Assembly: GCA_937889205.1 (NCBI GenBank)
Contig: CALARN010000041.1
Coordinates: 1-8,860, forward strand
Source of the DNA: an uncultured bacterium
Lineage (GTDB): Bacteria > Patescibacteriota > Dojkabacteria > B142 > OLB20
Reading direction: 5' to 3'
Length of the DNA stretch: 8,860 nt
Part shown: one piece after another, positions 6,340 through 8,860 of the stretch
Layout of the letters: each line of letters opens with the position of its first letter
Numbering within the stretch: the first letter of the stretch is position 1
The notes under the pieces: model-generated
Seen by the model: the letters and a program-made list of their open reading frames with translations, nothing else
What the model was told of the DNA's origin: nothing
The model's database searches: none
Made by a program: the position numbers and the translations under genes

Positions 6340-7292
6340 AAGTAATCATAATTGCTGGCCCAACAGCATCAGGCAAAACAGATTTAGCAATTAAATTAGC
6401 TCAAGAACTAAATGGTGAATTAATTAATGCAGATTCCCGTCAACTTTATCATGGATTAGATGTTGGCACTAATAAGGGCCTTCTATCAGCTACGGGTGAA
6501 TTTATTCAAAACAACGAGGTTAAGCTTCAGGCTTATGAATTAGAACAAAGTGGTATTAAGGGTTGGTTATTTAATTTTCTTAATCCAGATGAAAGCTTTG
6601 ATGTAAATCGCTTTCGAGAGTATTGCTTAGATTTAATAGAAAGGATTGTTAACAAAGATAAGTTGCCGATAATTGTCGGTGGCACCGGTCTATATATTGA
6701 TGCCTTACTAAAGAATTACAGGTTGAATGATGTTAAGCCAAATCCTAAACTACGAGCCGAGCTAAATTTATTATCTACCCCTACCCTATTTACTAAACTG
6801 CAAGAGCTAGATGAAGATAAGGCTGCTAGTTTGAATAACAGTGATAGAAATAATCCACACAGGCTTATTAGGGCAATTGAAATAGCTTTAGGTGGTAGTA
6901 ACGAAACTTGGGTGCAGCAAGAAGTAACAAATGAATATTTGCTTATCTATCCAAAATACGAAAAAGAGCATTTGTACGAGAAGATTAATAAGCGTGTACC
7001 GCAAATGTTTGACGAGGGGATGATAACTGAAACTGTAAAAGCAATTAGTACAGGTTACAAAGACACAGAAGTGCTAAATGGAATTGGATATAAGGAGGTG
7101 CAGCAAATGCTTAGAGGCGAGATAACTCAAGAACAAGCAATTACTTTGACGGCTCAAGCTCACAGAAATTATGCTAAAAGACAAATCACATGGTTTGAAG
7201 GTGAAGGTCGCGGTTATGAATTACACCGCTTTGATTTTAAAAATGAAATTGAAAAAATTGTGAATGAAGTAAGAGAATTTGTAAATAATTAA
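6330..7292 (+). CDS. miaA: tRNA dimethylallyltransferase MiaA
   Basis: MiaA transfers a dimethylallyl group from dimethylallyl diphosphate to N6 of adenosine 37 in tRNAs that read codons starting with U. The P-loop GPTASGKT is at residues 10-17, the catalytic and tRNA-binding segment DSRQLYHGLDVGT at 35-47, GGTGLY at 117-122, NPHRLIRAIEI at 175-185, GIGYKE at 251-256 and AKRQITWF at 282-289. At 320 residues it is full length for the family, with all catalytic motifs intact. The start is TTG, not ATG: an in-frame TAA at 6321-6323 closes the frame upstream, and the P-loop lies at its usual distance from this codon. No Shine-Dalgarno sequence is visible. The gene ends in TAA followed at once by further stops (TAATAACTAA). 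It is divergent from the MFS gene and is followed by tRNA-Gly, which reads GGN codons and is not a MiaA substrate, so that adjacency is probably not functional. Confidence 0.96.
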   Translation: MKTKVIIIAGPTASGKTDLAIKLAQELNGELINADSRQLYHGLDVGTNKGLLSATGEFIQNNEVKLQAYELEQSGIKGWLFNFLNPDESFDVNRFREYCLDLIERIVNKDKLPIIVGGTGLYIDALLKNYRLNDVKPNPKLRAELNLLSTPTLFTKLQELDEDKAASLNNSDRNNPHRLIRAIEIALGGSNETWVQQEVTNEYLLIYPKYEKEHLYEKINKRVPQMFDEGMITETVKAISTGYKDTEVLNGIGYKEVQQMLRGEITQEQAITLTAQAHRNYAKRQITWFEGEGRGYELHRFDFKNEIEKIVNEVREFVNN

Positions 7293-7311
7293 TAACTAAT
7301 TTTTCAATGCA

Positions 7312-7350
7312 GCTATACAATTCAAAGTATATTTGTTAGAATTGTATCGC
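7312..7350. repeat. Inverted repeat overlapping the tRNA-Gly promoter (operator-like dyad)
   Basis: ATACAATTC (7315-7323) and GAATTGTAT (7339-7347) form a perfect 9-bp inverted repeat with a 15-nt spacer, extended by GC/GC after one mismatch (7312-7313 with 7349-7350). The left arm covers the -35 and the right arm covers the -10 of the proposed tRNA promoter. No T-run follows the right arm, so it does not look like a terminator for miaA. A dimeric repressor site is one explanation; a hairpin at the end of the miaA transcript is another. Confidence 0.5.
7314..7342 (+). promoter_or_regulatory. Promoter of tRNA-Gly with extended -10
   Basis: TGtTAGAAT (7334-7342) is an extended -10 with five of six -10 bases. 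It lies 17 nt after TATACA (7314-7319), which matches four of six -35 bases. Transcription would start near 7349, about 10 nt before the mature tRNA 5' end at 7360, a normal leader for a tRNA precursor. Confidence 0.5.
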
Positions 7351-7359
7351 TTAAGGAGC

Positions 7360-7435
7360 GCGCGAGTAGTTCAGTTGGTAGAACGTCTGCTTGCCAAGTA
7401 GAAGGTCGCGAGTTCGAATCTCGTCTCGCGCTCCA
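7360..7435 (+). tRNA. tRNA-Gly (anticodon GCC), CCA encoded
   Basis: The cloverleaf folds fully. The acceptor stem GCGCGAG (7360-7366) pairs with CTCGCGC (7425-7431) in seven Watson-Crick pairs. The D stem is GTTC/GAAC (7369-7372 with 7381-7384), and the anticodon stem is TCTGC/GTAGA with one G-U pair. The loop TTGCCAA places GCC at 7393-7395, the variable loop is AGGTC, and the T arm is GCGAG-TTCGAAT-CTCGT with one G-U pair. Discriminator U73 fits bacterial tRNA-Gly. CCA (7433-7435) is encoded. It would decode GGC and GGU. It stands alone with its own promoter and terminator. Confidence 0.98.
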
Positions 7436-7437
7436 TT
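7426..7437 (+). repeat. Left direct repeat at the tRNA-Gly 3' end (candidate attachment site)
   Basis: TCGCGCTCCATT covers the last part of the tRNA acceptor strand, the discriminator, CCA and two flanking bases. An identical copy lies at 8705-8716 on the same strand, beyond the flavoprotein gene. tRNA 3' ends are common integration sites, and integration leaves exactly this kind of direct repeat, but 12 nt is short and no integrase is seen. Confidence 0.4.
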
Positions 7438-7446
7438 GAATATAAA

Positions 7447-7468
7447 CCCGCCATAGGCGGGCTTTTTT
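7447..7468 (+). terminator. Rho-independent terminator of tRNA-Gly
   Basis: CCCGCC (7447-7452) and GGCGGG (7456-7461) form a perfect six-bp GC stem with a three-base ATA loop, followed by C and six T (7463-7468). It begins 11 nt after the encoded CCA and ends the tRNA transcript, so the flavoprotein gene downstream needs its own promoter. Confidence 0.92.
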
Positions 7469-7491
7469 ATGCTTTATCAATTCTGTCAATT

Positions 7492-7509
7492 TGAAACGAA
7501 GTTCGAACT
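7492..7509 (+). repeat. Left arm of imperfect inverted repeat flanking the flavoprotein gene
   Basis: TGAAACGAAGTTCGAACT pairs with the reverse complement of 8685-8701 (TGAACGAAGTCAGAACT): 15 of 17 aligned bases match, with one gap. The two arms enclose the single flavoprotein gene and its promoter, like the terminal inverted repeats of a small mobile element. The arm also contains AGTTCGAA, which occurs in the T arm of tRNA-Gly, so tRNA-like ancestry is an alternative. Confidence 0.35.
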
Positions 7510-7546
7510 ATATAGTAAAAAAGCTGTTCATTTCAGAAAGAAACTT

Positions 7547-7555
7547 TGTTATTAT
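7547..7555 (+). promoter_or_regulatory. Extended -10 promoter of the flavoprotein gene
   Basis: TGtTATTAT is an extended -10 with five of six consensus bases; the -35 region (TTCATT, 7527-7532, 17 nt upstream) is weak. Transcription would start near 7562, giving a leader of only about 16 nt without a Shine-Dalgarno sequence. TATATT at 7561-7566 is a second -10-like match but leaves almost no leader. Upstream lie two short palindromes, GTTCGAAC (7501-7508) and ACTATATAGT (7507-7516). Confidence 0.4.
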
Positions 7556-7577
7556 GTGGGTATATTAACATTTTTAG

Positions 7578-8684
7578 ATGTACGATGTTTTAATAATTGG
7601 AGCTGGAATTGCAGGATTACAGACAGCAGTTAGATGTGCAGAACAAGGATTAAAAGTCTGTGTAGTAGATTTGGAAAATGATCCTTTGTTCATCCCTTTT
7701 AAAACCTGTGGGAGTTTTATGAAAATTGAAGAGTTTGGTTTATCTGAGAAAGTATTTGCTTCTACAATTACTACGGCTTCAATAAGTTCATCTCACATTA
7801 CCAGAAAAGGCCATGGGTTGGCCCATATCATTGATAAAGTTCAGTTGCATCGCGAATTGCTCGAGAAACTCAAGGGGTTAAAGGCCGAAGTATATAGCAA
7901 TAGCCCTGTAATTGATGTTGAGATCACCTCTGAAGGTATTAAATCTATTAAAACCAAGTCTGGTGAAGTGTATTCCGGAAAAGTTGTTGTTGATGCCACA
8001 GGTGTAATTGGGTTAATAACAAAGAAAGTGGGACTTCAGGATGAAAAGTTTAAAATCGCGCAAGGTATTGAATATAATGTTAAATATCTAGGAAACCCCA
8101 ACCATGCTTACTTATTTATCGGTTCATACTTTAAAGGCGGATATGGATGGATCTTCCCCGTTGGCAATCAAAGGGCGATTTGGGGTATTGGTTCATTTGA
8201 TGAGCAATTATTACCTTCTGTAAGAGAACAGCTTGATAAGTCTTTTGAGCATCCGTTACTGAAAGATTTGGTAGTCAAGGATTCTGATAAAGTTGAAGGT
8301 GGTATTTTACCTATTACAGAAGTTAAAACGAAATTTATATTTAAAAACTTGTTAGGTGTTGGTGATTCTGTGTCTCAGGTAAATCCGGTAGTTGGTGAAG
8401 GGTACTATTTTATTATGCGTTTTGCCAATATGGCAGCTGATGCCATTGTAACTGCTATAAGATCAAATGACTTATCTAAATTGCATCAGTATGAGGAAGT
8501 ATGGGCTCAAAAATTCGGGCATAATTACCGGGTTGCTAAAAAAACTCAAAAAGCTCTTGGACAAATTACAAAATCTGATCTACTAACAGATCTTGGTGTA
8601 ATGTTCCTTTATACAAAAAGAAATGACACTGTAGTCAGAATCCTTTCTGGTGAATTTGGATATAAAGACCTATTCTTACCCTAA
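7578..8684 (+). CDS. Geranylgeranyl-reductase-family FAD-dependent oxidoreductase
   Basis: This 368-residue soluble flavoprotein belongs to the geranylgeranyl reductase / FixC-like branch of the PHBH-fold flavoenzymes. The FAD-binding Rossmann motif GAGIAG is at 8-13 and its acidic strand end at D31. A Cys-Gly pair at 44-45 lies where the family has its conserved CG segment. DATG is at 139-142, the family signature GGYGWIFPVG at 187-196, and the second FAD motif GVGDSVSQVNPVVGEGYYF at 260-278. Members saturate isoprenoid chains (archaeal lipids, chlorophyll, menaquinone), epoxidise or cyclise isoprenoids, or oxidise other lipids; the substrate here cannot be read from sequence. The ATG at 7578 places the FAD motif at its normal N-terminal position. 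The gene stands alone between the tRNA terminator and the right inverted-repeat arm, which begins at the base after its stop codon, and no lipid or quinone gene is nearby. It could act on scavenged or host isoprenoids; this is speculation. Confidence 0.88.
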   Translation: MYDVLIIGAGIAGLQTAVRCAEQGLKVCVVDLENDPLFIPFKTCGSFMKIEEFGLSEKVFASTITTASISSSHITRKGHGLAHIIDKVQLHRELLEKLKGLKAEVYSNSPVIDVEITSEGIKSIKTKSGEVYSGKVVVDATGVIGLITKKVGLQDEKFKIAQGIEYNVKYLGNPNHAYLFIGSYFKGGYGWIFPVGNQRAIWGIGSFDEQLLPSVREQLDKSFEHPLLKDLVVKDSDKVEGGILPITEVKTKFIFKNLLGVGDSVSQVNPVVGEGYYFIMRFANMAADAIVTAIRSNDLSKLHQYEEVWAQKFGHNYRVAKKTQKALGQITKSDLLTDLGVMFLYTKRNDTVVRILSGEFGYKDLFLP

Positions 8685-8701
8685 AGTTCTGACTTCGTTC
8701 A
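8685..8701 (-). repeat. Right arm of imperfect inverted repeat flanking the flavoprotein gene
   Basis: The plus-strand sequence AGTTCTGACTTCGTTCA is the reverse complement, with two mismatches and one gap, of the left arm at 7492-7509. It begins at the base after the flavoprotein stop codon and ends three bases before the copy of the tRNA 3' end. Together with that copy it can also be read as a decayed tRNA-Gly T arm plus acceptor strand, with a short insertion. Confidence 0.35.
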
Positions 8702-8845
8702 CGATCGCGCTCCATTTAAGTTAGAACCACGGAAATATTCTCCCTCAGCCGCTTCACATTGCTTAATTGCTTTGTCATCTTGCTTTTGGTATAAATTTAC
8801 TAAAGAAATTTTAATTACTGATTCAATGCCGGAACGTGACTTCAA
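8699..8845 (-). CDS. Short unidentified reading frame at the window edge
   Basis: This is a 48-codon minus-strand frame from a TTG (8845) to TGA (8699-8701). The composition looks protein-like: an amphipathic stretch SVIKISLVNLYQKQDDKAIK, then CEAAEGEYF and NGARS at the end. I do not recognise a family. The upstream in-frame TGA at 8846-8848 limits it, so it is either a small gene or the C-terminal remnant of a gene broken near the window edge. Its last codons run through the tRNA-derived repeat and the right inverted-repeat arm, so its C-terminus may have been replaced by an insertion. Confidence 0.3.
   Translation of the reverse strand: MKSRSGIESVIKISLVNLYQKQDDKAIKQCEAAEGEYFRGSNLNGARS
8705..8716 (+). 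repeat. Right direct repeat of the tRNA-Gly 3' end (candidate attachment site)
   Basis: TCGCGCTCCATT is identical to 7426-7437, including the CCA. With the bases before it (8685-8704) it resembles, with gaps, the T arm and acceptor strand of tRNA-Gly: AGTTC, then TTCG, then the exact 12 nt. This is what a displaced tRNA 3' end looks like after site-specific integration, but the resemblance upstream of the 12 nt is weak. Confidence 0.4.
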
Positions 8846-8860
8846 TCAGCCTTACGATTT

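Noticed and set aside
5393..6394. Three plus-strand frames (5393-5614, 5684-5872, 6038-6394)
   Set aside because: They lie opposite the MFS gene, and the last also overlaps miaA. Their sequences are the antisense of membrane helices and show no independent domain.
1..8860. Recoding of UGA to glycine, as in Absconditabacteria and Gracilibacteria
   Set aside because: All conserved genes are open at full length under the standard code, with no in-frame TGA at expected glycines. The lack of TGA stops in the long genes fits AT-rich stop usage.
1..8860. CRISPR array, rRNA, riboswitch or transposase
   Set aside because: I saw no regularly spaced repeats, no rRNA-like sequence, no long structured leader, and no transposase or integrase motif on either strand.

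Overview
The window is AT-rich bacterial DNA carrying a peptidoglycan-synthesis gene cluster, followed by a tRNA-modification gene, a tRNA gene and an isolated flavoprotein gene. The compact gene packing, a MurE that starts only about 40 residues before its P-loop, a small MurF-type protein with a hydrophobic N-terminal helix and an ECF-type sigma gene between them suggest a member of the Patescibacteria (Candidate Phyla Radiation). This is an inference from gene style; no marker gene in the window proves it. The standard bacterial code fits: all long frames are open, and the eight long genes end in TAA except the first, which ends in TAG.

Region 1 (2-5172, + strand) is a cell-wall cluster: the C-terminal transpeptidase part of a class B penicillin-binding protein (cut by the window edge), a divergent MurA-family enolpyruvyl transferase, a degenerate MurF-like protein, an ECF-type sigma factor, and a MurE-type Mur ligase. 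MurF-like follows murA by 15 nt, and murE begins inside the sigma gene. Two members look catalytically altered. The MurF-like protein has lost its ATP-binding P-loop and its whole C-terminal domain. The MurA-like protein keeps its catalytic Cys but lacks several active-site arginines. A sigma factor among two altered mur paralogs and an intact MurE is the most unusual gene arrangement here.

Region 2 (5161-7292) holds a minus-strand MFS-type membrane transporter that converges on murE with a 12-nt tail overlap. It is transcribed divergently from miaA, which starts at TTG. The short space between them can hold face-to-face promoters for both genes.

Region 3 (7293-7468) is tRNA-Gly(GCC) with encoded CCA, a clean rho-independent terminator, and an extended -10 promoter overlapped by a perfect 9-bp inverted repeat that looks like an operator.

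Region 4 (7436-8716) is an islet containing one geranylgeranyl-reductase-family flavoprotein. A pair of imperfect inverted repeats lies just outside the gene (7492-7509 and 8685-8701). Outside these, the last 12 nt around the tRNA 3' end are directly repeated (7426-7437 and 8705-8716). Together these suggest a small element or insertion at the tRNA-Gly 3' end. Beyond it, a short minus-strand reading frame of unknown identity reaches towards the window edge.
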